Assembly: GCF_006716425.1 (NCBI RefSeq)
Contig: NZ_VFOZ01000001.1
Location: 1,674,001-1,738,000, forward strand
Reading direction: 5' to 3'
DNA: 64,000 bases
Origin: Actinoallomurus bryophytorum
GTDB taxonomy: Bacteria; Actinomycetota; Actinomycetes; Streptosporangiales; Streptosporangiaceae
The position numbers and the translations under genes are program-made. The stretch's first letter is position 1; each line of letters opens with the position of its first letter. The notes below the pieces were generated by a model. That model was not told where the DNA came from and did no database searches. It saw only the letters and a program-made list of their open reading frames with translations. Below, piece after piece: positions 56,052 through 64,000 of the stretch.

Positions 56052-57440
56052 TTGCCCAACCAGCTCGACCAACACGCCATCAACGGCATGGTCACCCGCT
56101 ACAACGCCCCGGACTACGACCGATGGGCCGCACAAATCCGGCGCACCGGGGGATGCGCACAGCCGGTCCACCTGCGCGGGAAAGTCGAGTACCGCGACCC
56201 GCTCAACGGCAACCTGCTCCACCGCTACAGCACAGCAGGCGAACCCGGCGGCGTACTGCGCCTAGCGTGCAAGACACGGCGCGCGTCGCGCTGCCCGTCA
56301 TGCGCCGAGACCTACCGCGCCGACACCTACCAGCTCATCCGCGCAGGCCTGGTCGGCGGCAAAGGCGTCCCCACCGAGGTCGCCGAACACCCCGCGGTGT
56401 TCCTCACCCTGACCGCACCATCCTTCGGGACCGTCCACAACCGATGTGAACGCGACGGACACGTCCTGCGCTGCCGACCACGACGCAAAGGCGGCACCTG
56501 CCCACACGGCCTCCCGGTGGCCTGCAACGAACGCCACAGCGCCGACGACTCCCGGCTCGGCGAGCCGATCTGCCCGGACTGCTACGACCACACCGGCTCG
56601 GTCCTGTTCAACGCCCTCGCACCCGAACTATGGCGGCGCTTCACCATCCGCCTACGCCGCGTCCTGGCCCGCAACTGCGGCCTGACCGTCAAAGAACTCG
56701 GCCAGATCCTCAAGGTCTCCTTCGCCAAGGTCGCCGAATACCAACGACGCGGCGTCGTGCACTTCCACGCCATCATCCGCCTCGACGGACCAGACGGACC
56801 AACCACGACGCCGCCCGCCTGGGCGACGCTGACCCACCTCACCGACGCCATCACCGAAGCCGCAACACACGTCGTCGTCACCACACCAGAAGCCACCGAG
56901 CTGCCCGCACGGACGCTGGCCTGGGGTTCACAAGTCGACTTGCGAACCATCGCCACGAGCGGAGACCTGACCGAACAGGCCGTGGCCGGCTACGTCGCCA
57001 AGTACGCCACCAAAGCCGCCGAATGCGTCGGCACCCTCGACCGCCGCATCCGACCAACCGACGACCTCGACCAACTCGACATCCGACCCCACGCCCGACG
57101 CCTCATCGCCGAATGCCTACGCCTCGGCGCACTGCCCGAGCTAGAAGACCTGCGGCTGACCGCCTGGGCTCACATGCTCGGCTTCCGCGGCCACTTCTCC
57201 ACCAAAAGCCGCGCCTACTCCACCACCCTCGCCGCACTCCGCGCCGCACGCGCCGAACACCAACGCACCGAACACCAGATCACCACCGGCCGCCTGCCCT
57301 TCGACGACGACACCGTCCTCGTCACCTCCCACTGGGCCTACGTCGGCCAAGGACTCACCACCGGAGAAGCCCTCCTCGCCGCAGCCATCACCGCCACACG
57401 ACTACCCACTGCTGCCCAGATCGAAGGGCGCGCAGCTTGA
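56052..57440 (+). CDS. repSA: RepSA-type replication initiator (HUH)
   Basis: About 462 residues. Rolling-circle initiator of pSAM2-like elements, with zinc-site pairs (RCPSCAETYRADTY, CRPRRKGGTCPHG, ICPDCYDH), the HUH metal site RGVVHFHAIIRLDG near residue 236, and the tyrosine region VAGYVAKYATKAAE. TTG 56052 with GAGAGG is the best start I see. It would nick the origin, probably near or inside its own gene; no origin repeat was identified with certainty. Confidence 0.85.
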   Translation: MPNQLDQHAINGMVTRYNAPDYDRWAAQIRRTGGCAQPVHLRGKVEYRDPLNGNLLHRYSTAGEPGGVLRLACKTRRASRCPSCAETYRADTYQLIRAGLVGGKGVPTEVAEHPAVFLTLTAPSFGTVHNRCERDGHVLRCRPRRKGGTCPHGLPVACNERHSADDSRLGEPICPDCYDHTGSVLFNALAPELWRRFTIRLRRVLARNCGLTVKELGQILKVSFAKVAEYQRRGVVHFHAIIRLDGPDGPTTTPPAWATLTHLTDAITEAATHVVVTTPEATELPARTLAWGSQVDLRTIATSGDLTEQAVAGYVAKYATKAAECVGTLDRRIRPTDDLDQLDIRPHARRLIAECLRLGALPELEDLRLTAWAHMLGFRGHFSTKSRAYSTTLAALRAARAEHQRTEHQITTGRLPFDDDTVLVTSHWAYVGQGLTTGEALLAAAITATRLPTAAQIEGRAA

Positions 57441-57637
57441 CTCGGCTTTGTCTAGCGCAAGAGACAGCCGGATGCAGGACACAGGTGTTCTCCGACGAGT
57501 CCGAATGCTGGTTCGCGGAACAACTCGCCAAAGCTCCGCCCATCAGTGAGGCGCAGGCCAGAGACACGATCAGGATCATTGCTCAATCCAAATCGGCTCC
57601 AGTCGCTTCGGCTGGAAGTGAGGCCCTCGCTGCTTGA
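57437..57637 (+). CDS. Small ORF after repSA, overlapping the integrase end
   Basis: 66 codons from TTG 57437 (4-bp overlap with repSA stop) or 53 from GTG 57485. SDESECWFAEQLAKAPPISEAQ resembles small proteins often seen after Rep in actinomycete elements. Its end overlaps 62 bp of the convergent integrase gene. Composition is protein-like. Confidence 0.45.
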   Translation: MTRLCLAQETAGCRTQVFSDESECWFAEQLAKAPPISEAQARDTIRIIAQSKSAPVASAGSEALAA

Positions 57638-59258
57638 GCTTCTTAACCAGGACGGCGGAGAGGTAGCGGTCGACCACAGCTCGTTGCTGGTCGACCTGGT
57701 CTCCCATGGCACGTAGATCCTTACCGCTGTCGACGACCCGACCCTTGGCGGCCGTGTGGCCCCGTTGCCAGTCTTGACGTTCGCGCTTCAGCTCCTTGAT
57801 CTTCTCGTCCCACTCGGAGACCTTGGCGAAGCCGAACGCCGGCGGCGCATCTCCCGAGTCGATCGCGTCGGCCCACTCGTTTCGCTTGATCTCAGCGTGC
57901 TTGAGCTGTTCGGCCTTGTCCCACGCGGCCACGTTCTGGGAGACGATCTCCGGCGTGAGCTGGTCGATGTGACGGGCTACCAGCTCGATCACGTGAGCCT
58001 CGCTTTTCGGGGCATTGATGCTCTGCTTTCCACATGACGTAACTGCACCTGAGCATCTGTAGATTCGACGAGCCCGGTCCTCCCAGCCGCCGGTCTCCTT
58101 GACGTAACCCTTCACGACGTTGCCCCACATCGGTTGCTTGCAGAGCCCGCAGCGCAGCAGACCTGAGAGAAGAAACGTTCGATTTCCGTGCGGAACCTGG
58201 TTGCGCGTACGCGGCGTCCCCGCAAAGTACGCGGCGATCTCCTCGTGTTCTTCTACGGTGAAGATCGGCTCCTGGCCTTCGACGAACACGGGCTGCCCGT
58301 TGCGATCCAGCGCTATCTCACCGCGATAGATGCGATAGCCGGCAAGCCTCGGCGACTTGATGGTCGATCTGAGCACACTCGGGTGCCACAGCCTGCCCAG
58401 GGGGGTGAGAAGCCCCTGGGCGTTCCACTCCCGGGCGATGGTCGGCGCCTTTTCCCCTCCGAGCAGGCGGTTACGCGCGTCTCGCAGCGCTGCCGCTTCC
58501 CGGGGGTCTTGCCGGTAGCGAAGCTCGGACCATACGCGCTTGTTTGCAGCTTCGATACGGATCTTGTCACCGGATTTCTTGGCGACGTCCAGCTCGGCCA
58601 GCGTCTCCGGAGTCGCCTGGTAACCGAATCCCCGTCGTCCGCCGGTGGGTACCCCCTGCTCGGCCTTGCGTGCGTGCTCGCGCGTCTGCCGCTCCTTCAT
58701 CGCCGACACTTCACCGGTCCCGATGATCGAGACCTCGATCGTCAGACGCTGATGAGTCGCGGGGTCATCCAAGTCATAGACGGTGGCCTTGGACGCGAAC
58801 TTGATGCCGCCATGCCGCCCCTTCGCTTTGAAAGCATGTTCGCGGAACAACCTCGTCAGGTCATAGTCCAGCCGGGTGAACCGATCGGACTTCCATACGA
58901 GAGCGGCATTGATGACCCCATCAGCCAGATCGGTCATCATCTGCTCGAACGCGGGCCGCCGTACGTCGTACTTCGCCGCAGTCAGGTCGTCATCCACGTA
59001 GAGCCGCGCCAGGGTCCAGCCGAGTTCCAGGGCTCGCTCACGGTCGTCCTCGATCTGCTTGCCTATGCCTCTGAGCCCTTTGTCCTCATCTCTGGAGATG
59101 CGGGCGTAGCCGCCCGCGATCACCGGTCCACCAGAGGCGTAGGTCGCTGGATCTAGAAGCAGCCAGTACGACAGCCCTCCGCGTCCGAGCGTGTGGACCA
59201 CAGCGCTTGCCGGGACAGACGAGGGGACGTGCGTACGCGAGTCGAGACCGTCGCTCAT
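57576..59258 (-). CDS. int: Large serine recombinase (integrase)
   Basis: 560 residues. Resolvase catalytic domain with Ser near residue 55 in GGYARISRDEDKG and VWKSDRFTRLDYDLTRL; recombinase domain with RRGFGYQ and LTPLGRLWHPSVLRSTI; zinc beta-ribbon LLRCGLCKQPMWG with RIYRCSGAVTSCGK; C-terminal coiled coil. An internal GTG at 59123 (VIAGGYARIS) would remove a 45-residue N-terminal extension not typical of the family. It lies 32 bp from the attR core. It catalyses integration and, with a directionality factor, excision. Confidence 0.9.
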   Translation of the reverse strand: MSDGLDSRTHVPSSVPASAVVHTLGRGGLSYWLLLDPATYASGGPVIAGGYARISRDEDKGLRGIGKQIEDDRERALELGWTLARLYVDDDLTAAKYDVRRPAFEQMMTDLADGVINAALVWKSDRFTRLDYDLTRLFREHAFKAKGRHGGIKFASKATVYDLDDPATHQRLTIEVSIIGTGEVSAMKERQTREHARKAEQGVPTGGRRGFGYQATPETLAELDVAKKSGDKIRIEAANKRVWSELRYRQDPREAAALRDARNRLLGGEKAPTIAREWNAQGLLTPLGRLWHPSVLRSTIKSPRLAGYRIYRGEIALDRNGQPVFVEGQEPIFTVEEHEEIAAYFAGTPRTRNQVPHGNRTFLLSGLLRCGLCKQPMWGNVVKGYVKETGGWEDRARRIYRCSGAVTSCGKQSINAPKSEAHVIELVARHIDQLTPEIVSQNVAAWDKAEQLKHAEIKRNEWADAIDSGDAPPAFGFAKVSEWDEKIKELKRERQDWQRGHTAAKGRVVDSGKDLRAMGDQVDQQRAVVDRYLSAVLVKKLKQRGPHFQPKRLEPIWIEQ

Positions 59259-59279
59259 GCAGGCAAGTCTAGGGATTCG

Positions 59280-59327
59280 TTATCTAATTTGGTGCTCGTA
59301 GAAGATCCCAAACCGTACCTCGAACAC
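59280..59327 (-). pseudogene. Stub of the LLM oxidoreductase gene 5' end, cut off by integration
   Basis: Reads GTG TTC GAG then VRFGIFYEHQIR and a stop, 15 codons. It matches the first codons of the LLM gene at 34353, with the GTG exactly 15 bp outside the 23-bp core in both copies. Its promoter-like TTGACG-17-GAGGCT lies at 59407-59379. Presumably the original chromosomal 5' end, restored on excision. Confidence 0.75.
59290..59312. repeat. attR core (23 bp)
   Basis: Exact copy of 34316-34338. It lies 32 bp past the annotated integrase start, as expected for a serine integrase beside its attachment site. Confidence 0.8.
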
Positions 59328-59548
59328 CTCCGAGAGCCCGACCAGCGAAGACAGCGCTCTACCTGGCCATACCCGGCTAGCCTCACCCTGATTGGACGTG
59401 GCGTCAACAGCTGTCGGGCAGGTGAACAGGCACACCACTCTGAGCCGGGAACTCCTTCTGTTCGGCCATGACTCCACGCTGAATTGAAGGTGTATACCCC
59501 GGTGTGTCACTTAAGCCGAAATGACGCTTAAGAGGACCATGAGTGACC

Positions 59549-59764
59549 ATGGTCCTTACGCCGATTTCATCTAGCCATCTACTCGCCGCGGGTTACGACT
59601 CGACGACCCGGACGTTGTCGGTCCAGTTCAAGGGAGGGGAGATCTACCAGTACTTCGAGGTTCCAGGGAGCATCTACGAGGAGATGGTCAGGGCTCAGCC
59701 GCATCCGTGGTCGGCCGTCAACCGGACCCTGCGAGCCGGATACGCCTACCGGCGTCTCTCCTGA
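59549..59764 (+). CDS. KTSC domain protein
   Basis: 71 residues. TPISSSHLLAAGYDSTTRTL, then FKGGEIYQYFEVPGSIYEEMV matches the KTSC fold, which contains Lys-Thr-Ser-Cys variants and is often linked to RNA or tRNA-synthetase fusions. ATG 59549 lies in the right arm of an 8-bp inverted repeat (59534-59541 with 59548-59555). Confidence 0.8.
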   Translation: MVLTPISSSHLLAAGYDSTTRTLSVQFKGGEIYQYFEVPGSIYEEMVRAQPHPWSAVNRTLRAGYAYRRLS

Positions 59765-59872
59765 GACACACATTGAGATATGCGGCAAAGCAGGGCGATC
59801 GCGACGAGAGCCGCGCTAAGTTCTTCGATGCCTGGATCGTCCCGTGAAAGGCATACTCGAAGGAGCGTGTCC

Positions 59873-60691
59873 GTGCGGACGCCCCGAAGTCATCGCCTCG
59901 TCCTCACCGTCATCGGTGCGGGGACCGCCCTCGCCTGCGGCGCCCTGACCGGGTGCTCATCGGGCTCGTCGGCCGTACCCTCCCGGCACGAGACCGCACC
60001 GGCGACCGTGCCGCAGGACAGCACCGTACGGTCCGCGGCGACGCCGAAAGGTCTGGTGCCCGGCGTCGATGTCAGCGCTTACCAGCCGCACGTCGACTGG
60101 GCCTCCGTCAAGGCCAAGGGGGCCAAGTTCGCCTACGTCAAGGCGACCGAGGGCGTGAAGTACAAGAGCTCCACCTTCAGCTCGCAGTACACCGGATCCC
60201 GCAGCGCCGGGCTCGCCCACGGCGCCTACCACTTCGCCACTCCCAACACCGCGAGCGGTGTCGCCCAGGCCGATTACTTCGTCGCACACGGCGGTGGCGG
60301 AAAGGCGGACGGGCACACGCTGCCCGGCGTACTCGACATAGAGAACAACCCTTACGGCAAAGACAAGTGCTACGGCATGAGCCACGCCAAGATGAACTCC
60401 TGGATCACCGCCTTCCTGCACGAATACCGGGCCCGTACGGGCAGGCACGCGGTCATCAACACGTTCAAGGACTGGTGGATCGCCTGCACGGGAAACGCGG
60501 GCGCGAAGTCCGGCAGCACCTTCGGCGCCACGTATCCGCTGTGGGTCAACGACCACAAGGCGAGCGCCACCGGCGTCCCGGTCCCCTCGGCGTGGAAGTC
60601 CTACACCGTCTGGCAGTGGACCGACAAGGGCACGTACGGCGACGAGGACTACATCAAGTCGTCCACGGTCTACAAAAAGCTCCTCGCATAA
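59873..60691 (+). CDS. GH25 lysozyme-like lipoprotein
   Basis: 272 residues. Signal with lipobox ALTGC (VLTVIGAGTALACGALTGCSS), then linker, then a GH25 muramidase domain. PGVDVSAYQPHVDWASVKA carries the catalytic Asp pair region, and GVLDIENNPYG supplies the DxE motif; FGATYPLWVNDH and YTVWQWTDKGTYG are also typical. It should hydrolyse peptidoglycan glycan strands. GTG 59873 follows AAGGAG by 7 bp. Confidence 0.88.
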   Translation: MRTPRSHRLVLTVIGAGTALACGALTGCSSGSSAVPSRHETAPATVPQDSTVRSAATPKGLVPGVDVSAYQPHVDWASVKAKGAKFAYVKATEGVKYKSSTFSSQYTGSRSAGLAHGAYHFATPNTASGVAQADYFVAHGGGGKADGHTLPGVLDIENNPYGKDKCYGMSHAKMNSWITAFLHEYRARTGRHAVINTFKDWWIACTGNAGAKSGSTFGATYPLWVNDHKASATGVPVPSAWKSYTVWQWTDKGTYGDEDYIKSSTVYKKLLA

Positions 60692-60757
60692 AACCCCGAT
60701 CGGGGGTACGGCGTGGCTCTCACCGCCGCCGGCATTGTGATCGACAGAACGGGCGGC

Positions 60758-61080
60758 ATGAGCGCGGACAAGAGCGACGAGACGACAGGACCGGAGCCGT
60801 ACGGATCGGCGCCGCCGATCGATCGCTGCGCTCGGGTACGCCGTCGCGCATCGTCGACCAGGCATTCCTCGGCGGGGGCAAGTTCCCCGACAACCAGGAC
60901 TTCGGCCCGGGGCAACTCGGTGGTGTGCTCCGGTGCGGCGCCGGAAAGGGCGACTCCGGCGAGTTGACCATGTGCGTCTGGGTCGACGGCTCCACGATGG
61001 GCACGATCGCGGCGCCCGGGATCTCTGTCAAGGATCTCGCCGATCTCACGTCCGCGTTCCGGGCCGTCGCAGAAGTCTGA
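60758..61080 (+). pseudogene. Frameshifted fragment of a small exported/membrane-linked protein
   Basis: ATG 60758 reads MSADKSDETTGPEPYGSAPP; the natural continuation (RSLRSGTPSRIVDQAFLGGG, LGGVLRCGAGKGDSGELTMC, VWVDGSTMG) is in another frame, joined near 60820. The latter part matches the end of a common actinobacterial family that has a Cys pair and an AMCVWxD-like core. The expected TM region is missing. Confidence 0.5.
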
Positions 61081-61122
61081 TCCCGGAGTGAACGCGCGGG
61101 GCACATGTCGCGTCTATTTGAC

Positions 61123-61713
61123 ATGTCCGCTTACGCGCCTCCCCCACGGCAGCCTTCCCCTCCAGGGCGGCTTCTTCGTCCGCGGCGTCTGTGGTGGGTG
61201 GTCGCGGGGGTGATCGCGGCGGCCGGCCTCATCACCGGCGCCGTGCTTCTGATCACCGCCGTGACCGGAGCCTTTCCGCGTCAGACCTTCGCCCCGGGCG
61301 AGACGGTGAGCGTTTCGCTGAAGCGTGACCCCCAGCCGGCCTTCTACGTGACGGACGCGGGCTCGCCGGACGACAGCTGCTACGCGCAGGGGCCCGATGG
61401 TCAACGCATCGACCCGCGCCGGTTGTCCGCCAACACCCACATCACCGTCAACGACAACGGGACGCAGTGGCACGTCCTCTCCCGCCTGCGGCTTCCCTCG
61501 GATGGCACTTACCAGGTGACCTGCCTCAAGTCCGCGACGAACGCGGGCGCCCGGTACGGCATCGGCACGCCTCCCAAGGCCGCCCGCATCGCCGTGGCGA
61601 TCCTGATTCCGGTCGGCGCGCTGGCGATCGCCCTCGTGATCACCATCGTCACCGCCGTGCGGCGTAACGCGCACCGGCGGCGGCTGATGGCGCCGCCGCC
61701 CGGCTACGTCTGA
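61123..61713 (+). CDS. Two-TM hypothetical protein
   Basis: About 196 residues. TM segments WWVVAGVIAAAGLITGAVLLI and IAVAILIPVGALAIALVITIV flank an extracytoplasmic domain with two Cys (DDSCYAQGPDG, YQVTCLKSAT). Unrecognised; ATG 61105 is an alternative start. An ACATGTC/GACATGT repeat (61103-61126) covers the start. Confidence 0.65.
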   Translation: MSAYAPPPRQPSPPGRLLRPRRLWWVVAGVIAAAGLITGAVLLITAVTGAFPRQTFAPGETVSVSLKRDPQPAFYVTDAGSPDDSCYAQGPDGQRIDPRRLSANTHITVNDNGTQWHVLSRLRLPSDGTYQVTCLKSATNAGARYGIGTPPKAARIAVAILIPVGALAIALVITIVTAVRRNAHRRRLMAPPPGYV

Positions 61714-61720
61714 GAGCGGG

Positions 61721-63451
61721 TCAGCCGGCGCCGATGGCCTCCGCCACCGGGCGCCGGCACCCGGCACGGACCGGGAGGGCGGTCAGCGCGGCCACCACGA
61801 GCAGCGTTCCCGGGACGACGGCGGGGAGCCAGCCGTACGGGATCGCGGCTCCGCCCGGTGCGCCGCCCGCCGTACGGGCCACGGCATAGACGAGCAGCCC
61901 GAGCGGGATGCCCGTGATCGCCGCACCCGCGGCCGGGAACAGCTGGGCCGCGGACAGGCCCGCCGTGACCTGCCACGGCGTCGCGCCCAGTGCGCGTGCC
62001 AGGCCGGTCGAGCGCAGTGCGTCCACCGACGCGGCCCACGCGATGACGACGGCGTTCACGGCGGCGAGGACCAGCAGCGCCAGCATCAGGACGAACACCA
62101 CCTGGCCGACCTGCTCGGTCACCGGGTTCCGCGCGCCCGGTACGAAGTCCAGGCCGGCGGTCCGCGCGTCCTTGCGGGCGAGGTCGCCGTGCATCGCGAT
62201 CGCCGCGACGACCATCGCGACCGTGATGGCGAGGCTCGTCATGGCGAGTATCGACCGGCGCGGGCGGCGGGACGCGAGCCGCAGGCCCAGCAGGAGGGGC
62301 ACCGGCAGCCGGGCGGACAGCGCGATCAGCCAGGGCGAACGGCGAGGTGCCCTGGCCCGGTCGGTCAGCGCGCGTACCGTGCTCGTACGGGCGCCGCGAA
62401 TCGCCGGGAGCAGGGTCGCGGCGCAGACCACGGCGACGGCGGCGGCCGTGACGATGACCGCGGTGGCGGGTGTCACCGCCGGCCGGGCGCCGACGCTCAG
62501 CAGCCCGCTGCTCGGCCGTATGAGCAACGGCGCGGTCGCCCAGCCCGCGACCAGGCCGACCGCGGTGGCGGCGAGCGCGAGCAGGAGGTGTTCGGCGAGG
62601 AGCACCGCGGCGACGAACCTCGGTGTCGCTCCGACCGCCTTCAGCAGGCCCACACGCCGGGTCTGGTCGGCCAGGCGGCCCCCGACGAGGACGGCGACGC
62701 AGGCCACGGCGAGCAGCGCGAGCGCCCACGTGCCGGTGAGCAGGGCCCCGTTGACGAGGTGCAGCTCGGCGGTGGCGTACGCGCCCATGTCCTGCCAGGA
62801 GCGGACGCCGGGGTGCGCGGCGGCGAAGGCCGGAGCCGACGCGGGATCGGCCAGCCGCAGCAGCATCACCTGCGAGGTCGGGGGGCCCAGTCGCCGCAGG
62901 TCCGTCCTGGTGACCCAGAGGAGACCGGGCGTGGCGGACGGGTACGGCACTCTGGCCGCGGTGACCGCGATCCCGGCGACGCGGAGGCGGTGGCCCGCCA
63001 TCGTGATCTCGTCCCCCGGCCGCACCTCCAGTGCGCTCGCGAAGGCGCGTTCGACCACGGCACCCCCGTGGCGTACCCAGGTTCCGTCGGTCACCACGGG
63101 CCGGTCGACCGTGCCCGGGTCGGCGTCACGTCCCTGCACGACGGCCGCGACGCGAACGTCACGTACGCGCAGGTCGTCGACTGACAGGGCGGGGTAGGGC
63201 CCGGCGCTGCCGGTCACGCCGGGTGCGTGCGCCAGCGCGGTCAGGGAGTGGGCCGATGCCGCGACCGCGTCCGGGCCGGCCGTCGCGGCGCGGGTGCGGT
63301 CCCAGGGCCGCTCGGTCGCCCCGCGTACGGTCAGTCCCAGAGTGAGAGTGGTCGTCGTCGCGGCGATGGCGACGAGCAGGAGCAGCGCCTCGGTACGGCG
63401 GCGGCGCAGGTCACGCAGGGCCAGCCGGATCACCAGGCTCAGCGCGCCCAT
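61721..63451 (-). CDS. FtsX-like ABC permease
   Basis: 576-residue membrane protein with N-terminal TM, large extracytoplasmic domain, then duplicate FtsX/MacB permease segments (about 240-345 and 375-560), matching single-polypeptide permeases of actinobacterial LolD-type systems. The start lies directly at the ATPase stop. Exports a peptide, lipid or drug, not defined. Confidence 0.83.
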   Translation of the reverse strand: MGALSLVIRLALRDLRRRRTEALLLLVAIAATTTTLTLGLTVRGATERPWDRTRAATAGPDAVAASAHSLTALAHAPGVTGSAGPYPALSVDDLRVRDVRVAAVVQGRDADPGTVDRPVVTDGTWVRHGGAVVERAFASALEVRPGDEITMAGHRLRVAGIAVTAARVPYPSATPGLLWVTRTDLRRLGPPTSQVMLLRLADPASAPAFAAAHPGVRSWQDMGAYATAELHLVNGALLTGTWALALLAVACVAVLVGGRLADQTRRVGLLKAVGATPRFVAAVLLAEHLLLALAATAVGLVAGWATAPLLIRPSSGLLSVGARPAVTPATAVIVTAAAVAVVCAATLLPAIRGARTSTVRALTDRARAPRRSPWLIALSARLPVPLLLGLRLASRRPRRSILAMTSLAITVAMVVAAIAMHGDLARKDARTAGLDFVPGARNPVTEQVGQVVFVLMLALLVLAAVNAVVIAWAASVDALRSTGLARALGATPWQVTAGLSAAQLFPAAGAAITGIPLGLLVYAVARTAGGAPGGAAIPYGWLPAVVPGTLLVVAALTALPVRAGCRRPVAEAIGAG

Positions 63452-64000
63452 TCAGCCCTCCATCCCGGCCAGGGCACTGAGCCCGCCGCCGGTGAGACGT
63501 GTCTGGCCGACGAGCATGCCGTCGCGCATCGTGATCACGCGGTCGGCCGTGGCGGCGACACGAGAGTCGTGGCTGACGATCACCAGCGTGTGCCCTTCGG
63601 CCCGCAACGCGGCGAAGAGCCGCAGCACCGACGTGGTGGCCTCGCTGTCGAGGTTGCCGGTCGGTTCGTCGGCGAGCAGGACGAGCGGCCTGCCGATGAG
63701 CGCGCGGGCCACCGCCACCCGCTGGCGCTGTCCGCCGGACATCGCGGCCGGCAGGTGACCGGCGCGGTCGGCCAGTCCCACCCGTTCCAGCAGCACCTGG
63801 GCACGCCGCCGGGCCGTACGCGGGGACACCCCGGCCAGCAGCGCGGGCAGTTCGACGTTCTCGAGCGCGGTGAGCTCGTCGACGAGCTGGAAAGCCTGGA
63901 AGACGTAGCCGACGGCGTCACGCCGCAGCCGGGCCAGCTCGGTCTCCGACATCCGGCCGAGCCGACGGCCGGCCAGGTGCACCTCACCACCGCTGGGCCG
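63452..64000 (-). CDS. ABC ATPase (LolD/MacB type), partial
   Basis: C-terminal 182 codons, running off the right edge. The Q-loop region (YVFQAFQLVDELTALENVELP), signature MSGGQRQRVAVARAL, Walker B LVLLADEPTGNLDSEAT and H-loop VSHDSRVAATADR are visible. Walker A lies beyond the window. Partner of the FtsX-like permease, with adjacent stop and start. Confidence 0.85.
   Translation of the reverse strand, partial: RPSGGEVHLAGRRLGRMSETELARLRRDAVGYVFQAFQLVDELTALENVELPALLAGVSPRTARRRAQVLLERVGLADRAGHLPAAMSGGQRQRVAVARALIGRPLVLLADEPTGNLDSEATTSVLRLFAALRAEGHTLVIVSHDSRVAATADRVITMRDGMLVGQTRLTGGGLSALAGMEG

Larger units (their letters stand above)
34316..59312. mobile_element. Integrative AICE-like element inserted in the 5' end of an LLM oxidoreductase gene
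   Basis: About 25 kb between the outer ends of a 23-bp direct repeat. It carries a serine integrase at its right end and a full AICE-type set: GntR regulator, SCO3933-like protein, FtsK-like translocase, Spd-like protein, RepSA-like initiator. The left part holds conflict cargo with variable GC. Its left flank is the LLM gene body; its right flank is a stub of that gene. Most actinomycete AICEs use tyrosine integrases and tRNA sites, so this one belongs to the serine-integrase kind. Confidence 0.85.

Overview
The window is high-GC DNA with strong third-position G/C bias, frequent GTG starts and many 4-nt start/stop overlaps. ProS, PlsX, ArgS, DUF2795, DUF2630, an H1-like Lys/Ala protein and AICE-type transfer genes point to an actinomycete. 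My best guess is a member of the Streptosporangiales (Actinomadura/Actinoallomurus-like); this is inferred from gene content only.

Left chromosomal arm (1-34353). Housekeeping and metabolic genes: proS (partial), signal peptidase I, an ABC-F ATPase, YceI, DUF2795, a PAP2-diacylglycerol kinase fusion, a two-gene polysaccharide/teichoic-acid-type exporter, a secreted phospholipase D-like protein, a MalK-F-G-type sugar importer without a binding protein, a PEBP protein, a lysine 2,3-aminomutase-like radical SAM enzyme, a secreted GH18-like protein whose catalytic motif is lost, a four-gene overlapping run ending near plsX, an enoyl-reductase-like protein, argS, a glutamate-cysteine ligase-like enzyme, the half-ALDH/ALDH/deoC operon, two tandem secreted beta-propellers, and an LLM flavin oxidoreductase with a C-terminal SCP2-like extension.

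Integrated element (about 34316-59312, near 25 kb). It is inserted in the fifth or sixth codon region of the LLM oxidoreductase gene. A 23-bp perfect direct repeat marks both ends, and the serine integrase gene ends close to the right repeat. Both flanks carry a colinear but diverged copy of the LLM promoter and start codon, so the element supplies a replacement 5' end to the gene it splits; a 15-codon stub of the original start remains at the right end. The right half of the element is an AICE-like core: a GntR regulator with a CTAGGT iteron region, an SCO3933-like protein, an FtsK/Tra translocase, Spd-like DUF2637, a RepSA-type replication initiator, the serine integrase, and a divergent regulator plus HExxH protein pair.

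The left half is cargo that looks like biological conflict/defence. It holds a translationally coupled four-gene operon (SAM methyltransferase, NACHT-type NTPase with C-terminal formylglycine-enzyme-like domain, small OB-fold-like protein, C-terminal two-TM protein), an LRR-Roc-COR (Roco) GTPase, a DUF262-HNH nuclease, two small N-terminal-TM proteins and an IS3 transposase remnant. The four-gene operon is the best candidate for an undescribed system.

Right chromosomal arm (59313-64000). A KTSC-domain protein, a GH25 lysozyme-like lipoprotein, a frameshifted fragment, a two-TM protein, and an FtsX-type permease with its ATPase (running off the window). I found no tRNA, rRNA or CRISPR array.
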